A DNA stretch of 64,000 nt from Lysobacterales bacterium (lineage in GTDB: Bacteria; Pseudomonadota; Gammaproteobacteria; Xanthomonadales; Xanthomonadaceae): positions 124,001 through 188,000 of the forward strand of contig JADKCY010000002.1 of assembly GCA_016718605.1 (NCBI GenBank), read 5' to 3'. This document shows, piece after piece, positions 47,602-57,470 of the stretch. Position 1 is the stretch's first letter; each line of letters opens with the position of its first letter. The notes under the pieces were generated by a model, which made no database searches, had not been told where the DNA came from, and saw nothing but the letters and a program-made list of their open reading frames with translations. The position numbers were made by a program, and so were the translations under genes.

Positions 47602-47868
47602 ATGGCCGCCAACCTTGCCGACATCGAAGCACAGGCGCTACAACTCAGCAGTCGCGAGCGCGGCGAACTCGCGCATCGCCTGCTTTTGAGCCTGGACGGC
47701 GAGCGGCAAGACTCGCCCGAAGCCGTCGCGCAGGCGTGGGACGACGAGATCGCACGGCGCGTGGCGGACATGGAGGCCGGGCGCACGGAATGGATTCCGG
47801 TCGAGGAAGTCATGGCAGACGTGCGCAAGAGCATCGCCGCTGCAAAAAACGCTGCCCGTGGAAATTAG
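47602..47868 (+). CDS. Addiction module antitoxin (PF09720-type)
   Basis: This 88-residue protein belongs to the short unstable antitoxin family: MAANLADIEAQALQLSSRER, then LAHRLLLSLDGE, AQAWDDEIARRVADMEAG and WIPVEEVMADVR. It would neutralise the downstream RelE/ParE toxin and probably autorepress. GGAG lies upstream of ATG 47602. It is on the opposite strand to all cas genes, between cas4 and cas7; its 3' end overlaps the toxin start. Confidence 0.9.
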   Translation: MAANLADIEAQALQLSSRERGELAHRLLLSLDGERQDSPEAVAQAWDDEIARRVADMEAGRTEWIPVEEVMADVRKSIAAAKNAARGN

Positions 47869-48151
47869 CCTTTCCCGCGATGCGCAAGCCGACTTGCAGG
47901 AAGCGACCGATTGGTACGTGGACGCGCTGGCTTTCCCCGCTGCGGAGGCATTTGCCGACGAACTTGGTCGCGCCTGGGTTCGGATTGCGGACTTCCCGGC
48001 GCTGGGCACACCGGGAAAGCAAGGCACACGTTTGCTGACCCTGAACACATTCCCTTACTCCCTGGTGTACCGAATCGAACCGGATCGGGTGCGTGTGATC
48101 GCCGTCGCGCACCACAGCCGCCGTCCGGGGTTTTGGGCCGGACGGCGGTAG
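47858..48151 (+). CDS. RelE/ParE-family toxin
   Basis: This encodes 97 residues. EISLSRDAQADLQEATDWYV and VRIADFPALGTP, then FPYSLVYRIEPDRVRVIAVAH and HHSRRPGFW, are typical of the ParE/RelE superfamily paired with PF09720 antitoxins. Members inhibit DNA gyrase or cleave mRNA; the target here is unknown. The start is GTG 47858, overlapping the antitoxin gene. Its stop is 6 nt from the cas7 stop, so the two genes converge. Confidence 0.9.
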   Translation: MEISLSRDAQADLQEATDWYVDALAFPAAEAFADELGRAWVRIADFPALGTPGKQGTRLLTLNTFPYSLVYRIEPDRVRVIAVAHHSRRPGFWAGRR

Positions 48152-48157
48152 CGAGTC

Positions 48158-49033
48158 TCAGACCTTGCGCAGCAACGTGACGCCAGCAGGCATGTCCTCC
48201 TCGTTCACCGTCACGTCGTAGTCCTTAAAGCTGCGTGGCACCTCTGTGTTTTTTGCCGCCTGAATTCGCTCGAACAACGCGTGCGCCGGTGCGTTGCCGA
48301 GTTCCGAATCGTGCTTGAACACGTACAGCCCGCGCGTCGCCATTTCGCCGCGCGCGGCCGAGCGGTCGTGCTCGAACATCTGGCCGAGTGCCTGCCACAG
48401 CAGTTCGAGGTCATCCTCCGAAAAACCGGTCTGCTTGGCGAGGAAGCTCGACACGAAACCATGCGCGACGTAAAGGCCATAGGGCACGGTGTGCTTGCGA
48501 CCCATGGTGCGGTTGTCGCCATCCTGCTTTTCGGCTTCGGCTTCCGTCGCCACTGCCATGCGGGTGATCGAATGCTCCTGGGCAATGATGGGGTCAACCG
48601 AACGCGCGAAGGTGAACTGAACCGGGCCGCGTACTTGGCCGCAGTTGACGCCTGTAGACATCACTGCCCCAAAGGTACGCACGTCGAAGAAGTTCTTGCA
48701 CATCCAGTCTCGGGCTTCACCGACGGCGTCGCCACCTTTGCGCTTTTTGTCGTCGCCCTTGAGCAACTCGGCCTTGCCGATGCCTTCGTAGGCGCGCTCA
48801 TGCGTTTTGTTCAGGACCGCCTTTTCCTTGACGTAAATTTCGTAGGGCGGCGTTTCACCTTTGACCAGTCCGACAAAATTCCTCACCTTGCGCTTGAGCG
48901 AGACATCAGTCACCAAACCGTGGCCGCTTTCGGCATCCAGACGCGGCAGGTTGCCTGCGTCCGGGTCACCGTTGGGATTGCCGTCTTTCACCTCAAACAA
49001 CAATACGAAGTCGTAACGATGGGAAAGGCTCAT
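48158..49033 (-). CDS. cas7: Cascade backbone protein Cas7 (Csd2, type I-C)
   Basis: This 291-residue RRM-fold protein polymerises along the crRNA spacer in Cascade. [20 protein letters not shown] near the N-terminus and [10 protein letters not shown]...[18 protein letters not shown] are Csd2 signatures. Its start overlaps the cas8c stop by 4 nt. The next cas gene, cas4, is separated by 595 nt holding the toxin-antitoxin pair. Confidence 0.96.
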   Translation of the reverse strand: MSLSHRYDFVLLFEVKDGNPNGDPDAGNLPRLDAESGHGLVTDVSLKRKVRNFVGLVKGETPPYEIYVKEKAVLNKTHERAYEGIGKAELLKGDDKKRKGGDAVGEARDWMCKNFFDVRTFGAVMSTGVNCGQVRGPVQFTFARSVDPIIAQEHSITRMAVATEAEAEKQDGDNRTMGRKHTVPYGLYVAHGFVSSFLAKQTGFSEDDLELLWQALGQMFEHDRSAARGEMATRGLYVFKHDSELGNAPAHALFERIQAAKNTEVPRSFKDYDVTVNEEDMPAGVTLLRKV

Positions 49034-50799
49034 GGTTTGTCCTCCTGATTCTTGGATTCGGATTTGGTGAAGAAGGCTTGCCGCTGGTGGTAGTAGCCGA
49101 GTGCGAAGCGGCCTTGGCCCTGTAGCGGGAGCTGCTTGGGGAAATCGGCCACATCGCTGAGGATCTCGCCAACCAGCTTTTCCATCTGCGTTGCGCGTCC
49201 AGGCGAGAGCTTTCCAACGTGGTGATTTTTCAGGCGAAGCAAGGTCGTGAACACGGCGACTGGAGTGGAGGATGCGGCGCCGTAGTAGCGGTCGCGGATC
49301 GTGGCATTTAGACCAGGGCTGGCTTCCTCCTGAATTTTTTCCAGCGTGGCAAACAGCCGCCCCAACCGGTATGCCGGTTGGGTGTTATCAGGGTCGAGCA
49401 TGGGCAGATACTCCTTCTCGTTGGCGTGACGTAAGCGAATCCAGCGGTTGAGGCTGGCTTTGATGGCAGCAGCGCGGGCGTAGGTCGGCTTTTGTTCGGC
49501 TCGACAGCGCGAGACAGCAAGATTCAGCAGGGTGGCCGGGTATGGGCGGCCTTCGAGAATCGCGCGCACGACTTCCCCGCCGAGGTTGGGCGGAATGTTG
49601 TCGGCCTTGTTAAGCAGGGCAACGCCGGTCAGCAGACGGAACAAAGAAAGATGCTCCGGTTCGTAATCGGCGTGAACCACGGCGATGTCGTCGAAGTGCT
49701 GCGTGATACGGCGCGCGAGTTCCAGCGCGGTCGCTGTCTCCCAGAAGCGGATTGATATCCGCGCAGCGTTAGGCGCGAGGCCCAGCACATGAAAGCGCGT
49801 GTCCACGCCCCCTGTGGAGAACTTGCCGGATTGCACGGCGGAATACAGCGCGGAGATCGCCTTGACGTTGCGGTCGGGATCGTCTTTGGGCGGGTCGCCG
49901 AACGCATCGACGACGGCGTTTTCGAGCTCGTGCGCTTCTTCGGCCCAGAACACCGTAGACGCATCGCCAACCTGAATGCGCTGACGTGAATCGCGTGCGA
50001 GCAGATGATTCAGCGCGGTGGTATAGGCAAATACTGCCGCCGTGCCCAACGGTGCGTTCGCCCCCTGCACTTTGCCGTATGAATTGAAGGCGTCGAGATT
50101 GAACGAAACGATGTTCGCGCCTGATGTCTGCGCGCCCCAGACGCCTTTGATCGCAGGATGCAGACGTTCGATAGCGGCGGGCTTGCCACTGACAAGGCAC
50201 ACACCATCGGGCGCGTCCTCGCTTTGCCCTGCGGTCGCCGCGATGACAGCAGGGCGCTGGCAGACTAGCCCGAGATCGCCTTGCAGGCGGAAGCTCAGAA
50301 TGGGATTGGTGGCTTCAATGTCGGGTAGCGCGGCATAGCCTTCGAGCACTTCCGGAACCAAAAGCTCGAGAAACGCGAGCACGGCACGGATGCCATCGTC
50401 AGCCTGCACGGAATCCGGCAGCACGGTGATCTTGTCGCGGAAAACCTGACGCATCTCAACGAGGCGTTGCAAGTAGTCCGCTTCCTTGCCCTTCTTGCGG
50501 TTGTCTTCGAGTTTTTTTGCATCCGGGACACCGAGCACGTATTCGGCGTTATCCCACAACAGGTTGGCAGCGACACCCGAGGTCTTCTTGACGCCTTGCG
50601 GCACCAGAAAGCGCTGGCCAATTTTCTTTTTGCCCTCGCCGCTGCGCGTGTCGGCAATGTTCAGCAGCTTGCCGTCGGCGGCAATTTCCAGAACGAAAGG
50701 GATTTCCTTATCTTCCAGTCCGAACGCGGGCAGTCGTTTGGCCGGATCAGGGTCGGTTTGTTTGCGCCGGTAATAGGCGTCGAGCGATTGCAGAATCAT
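49030..50799 (-). CDS. cas8c: Cascade large subunit Cas8c (Csd1)
   Basis: This 589-residue type I-C large subunit recognises the PAM; an internal start often yields a separate small subunit (Cas11c) from its C-terminal part. [28 protein letters not shown] and [20 protein letters not shown] (here beginning IVSFNLDAF) are Csd1 signatures. The helical C-terminal region (about 450-589) would correspond to Cas11c. Overlaps of 4 nt on both sides indicate tight coupling. Confidence 0.95.
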   Translation of the reverse strand: MILQSLDAYYRRKQTDPDPAKRLPAFGLEDKEIPFVLEIAADGKLLNIADTRSGEGKKKIGQRFLVPQGVKKTSGVAANLLWDNAEYVLGVPDAKKLEDNRKKGKEADYLQRLVEMRQVFRDKITVLPDSVQADDGIRAVLAFLELLVPEVLEGYAALPDIEATNPILSFRLQGDLGLVCQRPAVIAATAGQSEDAPDGVCLVSGKPAAIERLHPAIKGVWGAQTSGANIVSFNLDAFNSYGKVQGANAPLGTAAVFAYTTALNHLLARDSRQRIQVGDASTVFWAEEAHELENAVVDAFGDPPKDDPDRNVKAISALYSAVQSGKFSTGGVDTRFHVLGLAPNAARISIRFWETATALELARRITQHFDDIAVVHADYEPEHLSLFRLLTGVALLNKADNIPPNLGGEVVRAILEGRPYPATLLNLAVSRCRAEQKPTYARAAAIKASLNRWIRLRHANEKEYLPMLDPDNTQPAYRLGRLFATLEKIQEEASPGLNATIRDRYYGAASSTPVAVFTTLLRLKNHHVGKLSPGRATQMEKLVGEILSDVADFPKQLPLQGQGRFALGYYHQRQAFFTKSESKNQEDKP

Positions 50800-51461
50800 G
50801 CCCGCACCTCCGCGCTGTCCCAGGCAGGGATCGCCACTGCACCGTTTTCAAGCTGCGCGCGGAAAAAGCGTGGCTGCGGGTCGGACGGGTTGGAAAAGTC
50901 GAGATCGTGGAGCATGAAGCCCAGGTCACGGGAGTCGGAAATCGCTGCGCGTTCCGCGCTGGCGTCGCCAACCAGCCGGAACGCGGCGGCGAACTCGCGG
51001 CAGCCTAGATAGGGTTGATTGACACACTGGCCTTTGCGGGCGCGGCGTTCGAACATTTCCTGATATTTCGCCGGGCTTGCGTCCGGGTCGCGCTCACGCA
51101 GGAATTCCAGCTCGGCATGAACACGGTAAGCCACGTCACGGAGAAAAAGGCCAGCGCGCTGCTGGCGGTCTTCTTCGATATACAGCCCGAGATCGCCCCT
51201 CCCCGTTTTCATCGCCGTTTCGACGTTGCGGGTAGAAACGACGCTGGCGACTTCATTGCGCCGCAGATTGATCCAACGGATAGGCTTCAGCACCTCGATT
51301 CGCCGTACCTGCCAGCGTATCGCCGGCTTCCACAGGATCGCCTCGAAGCAAGCGCGCGCCGCCGACGGCGTCATCACGTCGTAACTGACGCGCTCGACTT
51401 TCATCTCTGGACGGGTGAAGCAGGCATAGTCACCTGAAAGTTCAAGGCAGTAAGTTTTCAA
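50796..51461 (-). CDS. cas5: CRISPR RNA-processing protein Cas5c (Csd5)
   Basis: This encodes 221 residues. In type I-C, Cas5 replaces Cas6: it cleaves pre-crRNA in the repeat and stays bound to the 5' handle. KTYCLELSGDYACFTRPEMK, VERVSYDVMTPSAARACFEA and IRWINLRRNEVASVV are family marks, and no cas6 is present. The start is TTG 51461 with AGGAGG four nucleotides upstream. It begins 12 nt after cas3. Confidence 0.95.
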   Translation of the reverse strand: MKTYCLELSGDYACFTRPEMKVERVSYDVMTPSAARACFEAILWKPAIRWQVRRIEVLKPIRWINLRRNEVASVVSTRNVETAMKTGRGDLGLYIEEDRQQRAGLFLRDVAYRVHAELEFLRERDPDASPAKYQEMFERRARKGQCVNQPYLGCREFAAAFRLVGDASAERAAISDSRDLGFMLHDLDFSNPSDPQPRFFRAQLENGAVAIPAWDSAEVRA

Positions 51462-51473
51462 ATTGCCTCCTGA

Positions 51474-53741
51474 TTAGACAATGGTGTCGCTGGGGCTAGA
51501 CGGCGCGCCATCCGGGTTCAAGCCAGATTTCGGATCGTAAAGCCAGTCACTTACCTGCTCGAACAAGCCCGGCAGGAGTTCTTTGATGTCGCCCTGTTGC
51601 GCCAAGGCCATTGCCTGCCTGCGATGCAGGGTGACGGTGTAGCGCTGCAGCTTGCGCATCAGCCAGCGCTGGGGGCCTTCCTTGCGCAGGGCGGCAAGCC
51701 ATTTTTCGACGCTGTCGTCGCTGTCCTCCACGCACTGGTATTTCACGATGATCGGCACGCTGTCCTCGTCATCGATCAGCCGGAAGTTATCGGCGGCGGT
51801 TTTGAATTCGACGGCCAGAGTGTCGACGGCAAGTTTGCGGTGGGCCATGAACAGACCATCGCAGATGCCATGCCTGTCGAGGTTGCAACCGGCATACAAA
51901 CGCTCGAAATATTCGGCGAAACGCGCGCGGGTGAGCAGCGCATCAGTCACCCCGTTCAGCACACGGCGGCAAGCGTCTTCTCCCTGGCGCAGCAAGCCTT
52001 GCGGCGCTTGCTTGGGTGCGACAAAGACGACGACTTCGCCTTTGTCTTCCAGTCGCCCTTCGCGATTGCAGCGCCCTGCTGCCTGCGCAATCGAATCCAA
52101 CCCGGCGATCGCTCGATAGACGACGGGGAAATCGACATCGACGCCGGCTTCGACCAATTGCGTGCTGACCACACGCGTCGGGATGCCACCTTTCAGACGC
52201 GCCTTGATGTCGCGAATGGCGTCCGAGCGGTGCGCGCCGCACATCAATGCCGAGAGGTGCAGTGTGCCTGCGGGCATCTGATTCCACAGTGCGCGGGCGT
52301 CTCTTCGGGTATTGACGATGGCTAGGACGGAATCGCGCAGAGCGAGTTCTGCTGCGAATGCGGGCCATTCGGTTGGTAGATGCCAGTCTGTGGGCAGGCG
52401 CACATTGACGCGATCAAGTGCCAAGTAAAGCGCGTCCGAATCTTCGATGATCTCGCGCACACAATCCAGCCCGCGCAAGTTCTGTTTCGCGTCGAAGTAA
52501 CTGCGGGTGGAAAGTGCAGGTTGGGTTGCGGTGGAAAGCACGACCGTCACGCCGTAATGCCGCGTCAACAGATTGAGCACGTCGAGAATGGGTTGCAGGA
52601 ACTCCGTCGGCAGGAGCTGCGCTTCATCAAGAATCACCACCGAATCGACGATGTTGTGGAGCTTGCGGCAGCGCGAGGTACGCGCCGCAAACAATGATTC
52701 AAAAAACTGCACATTTGTCGTGACGACGATGGGCGCGTCCCAGTTTTCGCAAGCAAGTCGCGATGCGGAGGTTTCCTTGTCCGGCGCGGATTCGGCGTTA
52801 CTGTGATGCTCGATGACTGCCTCGCCGAAGATTCGGCGAAAAATATCTGCGGTCTGCTCGATGATGCTGGTGTAGGGAATGACATGAATGACACGTCGCT
52901 TGCCGAAATGGCGCGCATGTTCGAGTGCGAAGGCCATGCCTGAGAGTGTCTTTCCGCCGCCGGTCGGCACGGTCAGTGAAAACAGACCAGGTTCAAGTGC
53001 AGCGGCGACGCGGCACTGGGAAAGGATGCTGGCGCGCAATGCGTTGACGGGAGTCGGAACTGCGTCCGCCGCAAGCTTGCGCATGTGCGTGTCGAACAAC
53101 GGGGCGAGATCGGCGAGCGTTGGCCACTCATTGCGACGCGTGAATTTTTCCGAATCCATGTAGCGCTCGGTGTCGAGAAAATCCGCATCGACAAGCGCTG
53201 AGAACAGCATTCGCACCCACAACGCAAAACCATCCTTGCCGCCAGGAATGATGCTTAGGTCCGGCTTGAAGTCGTCTGCAACCAGAAGATCGGCAGGCGG
53301 GGCTGCATCCAGCGATTCGGCGAGTTCGGCTTGGCTTTTCGGGTCGTCGAGTCGCGAATGGAGACTGCCAAACCAGTCCGCCAATCCTGCGTGATGACCC
53401 GCAATGAGATAGGCCAAGACACGACCGACGATGCCGAAGCGTTCAATGGCAAGCAAAGCCCCAGCCGTCGAATGGGGCGCTTTACCCGCTTCGCCCTTGA
53501 TGTGGGCGTCTACCTCGAACTCGAATCCGCTGACCTGTCGGATGTAGTTCTGGAAACGTGGGCGGTATTTGCCCAGATCATGCCACCGCCCGGCGAGTCG
53601 CGCCCAGTCAGCGCCGAATTGTTCGGCGAACTCAGCCGCAAGTTCGCCGACACTGCGCAGGTGGTCGGCCAGATCATGCGGTGCGCGCCATTTGCCATTT
53701 TCATCGCGAGCGGCGTGCGCAATGAACTCACGTTTTTTCAT
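51474..53741 (-). CDS. cas3: CRISPR interference nuclease-helicase Cas3 (HD-DExH)
   Basis: This encodes about 755 residues. The N-terminal HD nuclease has H54-D55 (GRWHDLGKYRPRF) and the following LIAGHHAGLADW. The helicase has Walker A LTVPTGGGKTLSGMAFAL, DEAQ box VVILDEAQLLP and motif VI SIAQAAGRCNREG. Cascade recruits it to degrade target DNA. The length and single-chain HD-helicase order are usual. ATG 53741 is preferred, with GGGG about six nucleotides upstream; ATG 53747 is nearly as good. It heads the cas operon. Confidence 0.95.
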   Translation of the reverse strand: MKKREFIAHAARDENGKWRAPHDLADHLRSVGELAAEFAEQFGADWARLAGRWHDLGKYRPRFQNYIRQVSGFEFEVDAHIKGEAGKAPHSTAGALLAIERFGIVGRVLAYLIAGHHAGLADWFGSLHSRLDDPKSQAELAESLDAAPPADLLVADDFKPDLSIIPGGKDGFALWVRMLFSALVDADFLDTERYMDSEKFTRRNEWPTLADLAPLFDTHMRKLAADAVPTPVNALRASILSQCRVAAALEPGLFSLTVPTGGGKTLSGMAFALEHARHFGKRRVIHVIPYTSIIEQTADIFRRIFGEAVIEHHSNAESAPDKETSASRLACENWDAPIVVTTNVQFFESLFAARTSRCRKLHNIVDSVVILDEAQLLPTEFLQPILDVLNLLTRHYGVTVVLSTATQPALSTRSYFDAKQNLRGLDCVREIIEDSDALYLALDRVNVRLPTDWHLPTEWPAFAAELALRDSVLAIVNTRRDARALWNQMPAGTLHLSALMCGAHRSDAIRDIKARLKGGIPTRVVSTQLVEAGVDVDFPVVYRAIAGLDSIAQAAGRCNREGRLEDKGEVVVFVAPKQAPQGLLRQGEDACRRVLNGVTDALLTRARFAEYFERLYAGCNLDRHGICDGLFMAHRKLAVDTLAVEFKTAADNFRLIDDEDSVPIIVKYQCVEDSDDSVEKWLAALRKEGPQRWLMRKLQRYTVTLHRRQAMALAQQGDIKELLPGLFEQVSDWLYDPKSGLNPDGAPSSPSDTIV

Positions 53742-53789
53742 GACCATCCCCATCATCCCGTTACGCCAAGACGAGCCTGCCACAAGCGC

Positions 53790-53806
53790 GTCTCAATACG
53801 TGAGAC
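53790..53806. promoter_or_regulatory. Inverted repeat upstream of cas3
   Basis: GTCTCAATACGTGAGAC has 6-bp arms around ATACG, about 50 bp upstream of the cas3 start. A second dyad, ATTCGCAATGCGAAT, lies at 53892-53906. Either could be an operator for cas expression; no clear -35/-10 pair was found. Confidence 0.3.
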
Positions 53807-53935
53807 ACCAAACATCCGATTGGGTGAGTTCACCAAGTCTATCCACTGCAGGAAACGACATGTGGCGCCGATGGATTGGTATTTGAGGCCGATTCGCAAT
53901 GCGAATTTGCGCGAAATCGGGAAACAATTGCGCAC

Positions 53936-53964
53936 AAAAAAGCCCCATATTTCAGGGGCTTTTT
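53936..53964 (-). terminator. Rho-independent terminator of tRNA-Ser
   Basis: AGCCCC and GGGGCT enclose ATATTTCA. On the minus strand the stem is followed by TTTTTTG, and on the plus strand by TTTTATC. It lies 9 nt after the tRNA-Ser 3' end. Confidence 0.9.
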
Positions 53965-53972
53965 ATCTGGAT

Positions 53973-54062
53973 TGGCGGAGAGAGTGGGATTCGAACCCAC
54001 GGTGGGCGTAAACCCACGGCAGTTTTCAAGACTGCTGCCTTAAACCGCTCGGCCATCTCTCC
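53973..54062 (-). tRNA. tRNA-Ser (TGA)
   Basis: This is 90 nt with acceptor stem GGAGAGA / TCTCTCC, anticodon loop CTTGAAA giving anticodon TGA, a long variable arm (CGTGGGTTTACGCCCACG) and an encoded 3' CCA. It separates the CRISPR locus from the next gene block. Confidence 0.96.
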
Positions 54063-54120
54063 TGATTTGGGCTGCGCAGGTGCTTTGGCGGCCTGCGAGG
54101 GCGCGTAGTCTAGCAGCTTG

Positions 54121-57100
54121 TCAGCGTTTCTCGGACAGGGGTTGCGCGCTTCGTTGCTGCAGGGCTTGGCGAATGTCGCTTTCGGGCAGGTTGCTGCTGA
54201 TCTCAACCTGTCCAGTGTCCACCATCTGGCACAGTGTCGGCGTCGTATCGGCGTCGGCGTTTGTCAGCGCATCCGTGGGCAGCCATCCGATCCAGGCGTC
54301 GCGCCGCAGCTGCTTGACGAGGTACAGCGCGGTATCGGCATAGTCCACCACTTGTTCCCAGTCAAAACGATCGGGTGCGAGCCGGCACCATGGTAGCGGG
54401 GCAAAGCCGATGCTGCAGGTGCGCCGCAAGGTGGGGCCATTTTCCAGCGCGAACGCTTGCTCGGCGAAGGCCAACCGCAGTCGTTCGGCCATCTCGGCAG
54501 CCTGCTGACCGTCCATGTCGCGAGCGATGACCAAGAACTCCTCGCCGCCCCAACGTACCAGGTGGTCAGTCGCTCGAAACACCTTGCGCAAGCGTTCCGC
54601 GATCTGGCGCAGCACCGCATCGCCAATCGCGTGGCCGTGGGCATCGTTGATGGATTTGAAGTGATCGATATCGATCAGGAACAGCAGCATGTCCCAACTG
54701 GGACCGCGGTCAATCCGTTGCTTGGCTTCACTGCGGCGCTGCTGCAAGGCGACTTCGCGCGGCATTTCCTGCATCAGAAAGCGTCGGTTGCGCAGTCCGG
54801 TCAGCGGGTCGGTGAGACTGGCTTGTTCGAACTGTCGCGTACGCTCTGCCAGCGCATCGGACAAGGCACGCAACTGCGCCGTCCGCGCCTGAACTTGCGA
54901 CTCCAAGTCCAAGCGGGCACGTTCCAGAAGTCGGGTGCGCAGCGCGATGACACCAACGATCGCTGCCAGCAAGGCCGCCACCCCGAGAACCGCGGCAAAC
55001 GAATGCTGCCACCAATGCGGTTCCACTTCGACCGCGATATCCAGCGCGTTGGGAGACCACTGGCCATCTCGATTGCTGCCCTCGATGCGCAAGCGATAGC
55101 TGCCCGGTGGCAAGTTGGCATAGGACGCAGTGCGTTGACTCGCGTCCACCACGCGCCTCTCCTCGTCATAGCCTTCCAGGGCATAGCGGTAAATCAGACC
55201 CTCGGGTGCGGATAAATCCAGTGCGGCAAACTCCAGCGAAAAACTGCGCTGACCAGGTTGCAAGCGGATCTCGGTGATATCGCCAAGTACCGCCGCCACC
55301 TGCCCGTCGATGCGCAGTTCGGTACTCACCAGCGTGGGTTCAAAACGCCACGGCATGAAGCGACTGGGTCGAATCACCAGCAGGCCTTCACTGCCCCCAA
55401 ACAGCAAACGCTGGTTGTCAAGGCGCGCGTAGGCGCGAAACCACCCTGTACCGAACTGCACGCCGTCAGCCTTGTGGAGCCGATGCATGCGGTCTTCCAG
55501 TGGCGCGTAGAGATAGCGATGTGTCCAAATGCGGCCACTGATGTCATCCAGCAAATTGGCACCGAAACTGTCGCCGGCATGACCATGGCGCGCGGAAACG
55601 GCATCAAAAATTGCCTCACTGCCGGCCAGCTCACGCAAGCGGTACAGACCGGAGGCGTCCATCCAGACCTCACCCTGTCGATCCACCAGCAAGCCCGCGA
55701 CATTGCTGGCGATTGCGCCCTGATCGCTGCGCGTGGTCAACGGCGTCAATGCGTCGCCGGCAGAGTCGGCCACGTACAGGCCAAACGCGCTGCCGATCCA
55801 CCAGCGACCATCGGTGGCCTGCACGAACGCGTTGAAGGAACCGCGCGCCGGACTGCCGTCAACACGCGCCACCCGCCGGATCTGCTGACTGCCGACAAGC
55901 AAGCGAAAAGCGCCGTCTCCGGTACCGATCCACAACCCGCCATCCGGGTGCGGCACCAAACGTCGAATCGACGAGCCCTCAAGAAAGGCCTGATTGGCCA
56001 GTGACTCCACTGTTTGCTGTCCCGGCCGACGCCGAAAGAACCCGCGATCGGTGGCCAGCCACAAACTGCCATCAGCCGTCTCCGCCACGGCGGACGGCTG
56101 CTCACCCGGCACACTGGGCATGTCCGGATCGCTGACATGGTCGGGTGTTGGCAGACGCTCGACGATCTGCAGGCGACTATCCATCCGGACAAAACCATAC
56201 TGCGCGATTCCCAACCAGACGCCGCCAGCGTGCGCTGGAGCCACGGTAAGCACATTGAACTGTGGCAAACCGAGATCGATCTGTGGTTGCAAGCGGCGTG
56301 ACAGCAATGCGTCATTCTGCGGATCTACCCGTTGCAGCCCGCCGCCAAAGGTGCCCACCCAGATCCAACCCGAATGATCCAGCCACAGCGCGCGAACATC
56401 AGCATTGACCAAACTGAGGCGATCCGTTTGTAGGTGTCGGTGGTTGGCGATCTGCTGCATCGGCTGCTGGGACCACACATCCACCCCGCGCGCGTGGGCA
56501 ATCCAGACTTCACCATCGGGCGTTTCAACCGCGCTGTTCATCCCATTGCCGTGCCAGCGACGCAACCCGGGCGCGTCCAACGCAATCGGGTCACGCGAGG
56601 CACGCAGATCCGAGGGAAGCCTGGCCATGACGCCTTGTTGTGCACCGATCCACAGGTCGCCATTGCGCGCTTCAAAAATATGCCGAATGGTGGTGTTGGA
56701 GAACCCCAGCGGATCACCCGGATCGGAAAGCACCAACTCGAAGGTGGCGGCACCCGCGCGCAAGCGACTGAGCCCGTGCCAGCTGCCAATCCATAGCGTG
56801 CCATCGCGATCCATGCGCAATGCAGAGATGCGATTGTCGGGAAGACTGCCCGTAACCGCAGGATCCGCGCTGTAGCGCTCCACGGTGCCATTCGGCGCAA
56901 TCCTGGCGAGGCCGCTGCCCGTTGTCCCCAGCCAAATGCTGCCGTCCGACGCTTCAGCCAATGCGCGAATGGCGCCCTGCGGAACGCTGTCTGGGTCATC
57001 CAACTGATGTTGAAACTGCTGCAGCGTTCCCTTTCGGGTATCCAGAACGGAGACGCCATTTGCCTGCGTCCCAATCCACAAGCGCCCGTCGATGCCGACC

Positions 57101-57423
57101 AGCAAACTGGAGATCTGGGTTGCTGACTCGTTTTCCGCCTCGGGATTAGCGCGTGTGGCCACGCGTTTGAATCGATAGCCGTCGTACCGCACCAAACCGG
57201 ATGCGGTGCCAATCCACAAAAACCCCTGTCCATCCTGCGCTAGCGCAGTCACCACGCCATCAGGAATCCGTTCGTTGTCACCGATGCTCTCGAATACTGT
57301 GGAGAGCACCAGATCTGGCGCTTCGGCGCCCTGCACCACGCCCCCCATGACCAAGCCCAGACACAGCAAGGCGATGCGCCACAGAGTCGTGCGCCTTTGC
57401 GGTCTCGCCGAAATTACTGGCAT
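54121..57423 (-). CDS. Two-component-like sensor diguanylate cyclase (Reg_prop, Y_Y_Y, GGDEF)
   Basis: This encodes about 1100 residues. A signal peptide (about 1-33) precedes a periplasmic region of repeated Reg_prop blades (e.g. GFLWIGTASGLVRYDGYRF, RDGTLWIGSWHGLSRL) forming probable double seven-blade propellers (about 50-690). Next is a Y_Y_Y domain (about 700-775, FAALDLSAPEGLIYRYALEG), then a TM helix near 785-805, a short coiled coil and a GGDEF domain with intact GGEEF and an RxxD site (RATD). The design is that of hybrid polysaccharide sensors with the kinase replaced by a cyclase. The ligand is unknown. The start is uncertain: ATG 57423 or GTG 57444. It follows the LysR gene on the same strand. 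Confidence 0.9.
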   Translation of the reverse strand: MPVISARPQRRTTLWRIALLCLGLVMGGVVQGAEAPDLVLSTVFESIGDNERIPDGVVTALAQDGQGFLWIGTASGLVRYDGYRFKRVATRANPEAENESATQISSLLVGIDGRLWIGTQANGVSVLDTRKGTLQQFQHQLDDPDSVPQGAIRALAEASDGSIWLGTTGSGLARIAPNGTVERYSADPAVTGSLPDNRISALRMDRDGTLWIGSWHGLSRLRAGAATFELVLSDPGDPLGFSNTTIRHIFEARNGDLWIGAQQGVMARLPSDLRASRDPIALDAPGLRRWHGNGMNSAVETPDGEVWIAHARGVDVWSQQPMQQIANHRHLQTDRLSLVNADVRALWLDHSGWIWVGTFGGGLQRVDPQNDALLSRRLQPQIDLGLPQFNVLTVAPAHAGGVWLGIAQYGFVRMDSRLQIVERLPTPDHVSDPDMPSVPGEQPSAVAETADGSLWLATDRGFFRRRPGQQTVESLANQAFLEGSSIRRLVPHPDGGLWIGTGDGAFRLLVGSQQIRRVARVDGSPARGSFNAFVQATDGRWWIGSAFGLYVADSAGDALTPLTTRSDQGAIASNVAGLLVDRQGEVWMDASGLYRLRELAGSEAIFDAVSARHGHAGDSFGANLLDDISGRIWTHRYLYAPLEDRMHRLHKADGVQFGTGWFRAYARLDNQRLLFGGSEGLLVIRPSRFMPWRFEPTLVSTELRIDGQVAAVLGDITEIRLQPGQRSFSLEFAALDLSAPEGLIYRYALEGYDEERRVVDASQRTASYANLPPGSYRLRIEGSNRDGQWSPNALDIAVEVEPHWWQHSFAAVLGVAALLAAIVGVIALRTRLLERARLDLESQVQARTAQLRALSDALAERTRQFEQASLTDPLTGLRNRRFLMQEMPREVALQQRRSEAKQRIDRGPSWDMLLFLIDIDHFKSINDAHGHAIGDAVLRQIAERLRKVFRATDHLVRWGGEEFLVIARDMDGQQAAEMAERLRLAFAEQAFALENGPTLRRTCSIGFAPLPWCRLAPDRFDWEQVVDYADTALYLVKQLRRDAWIGWLPTDALTNADADTTPTLCQMVDTGQVEISSNLPESDIRQALQQRSAQPLSEKR

Positions 57424-57470
57424 GGCTGGGTGCGTCCGGTGCACATCACGTCCACATTCTTCTCATTTGC

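Noticed and set aside
51597..52325. A 242-codon plus-strand frame opposite cas3
   Set aside because: It lies wholly within the cas3 helicase domain and shows no family character.
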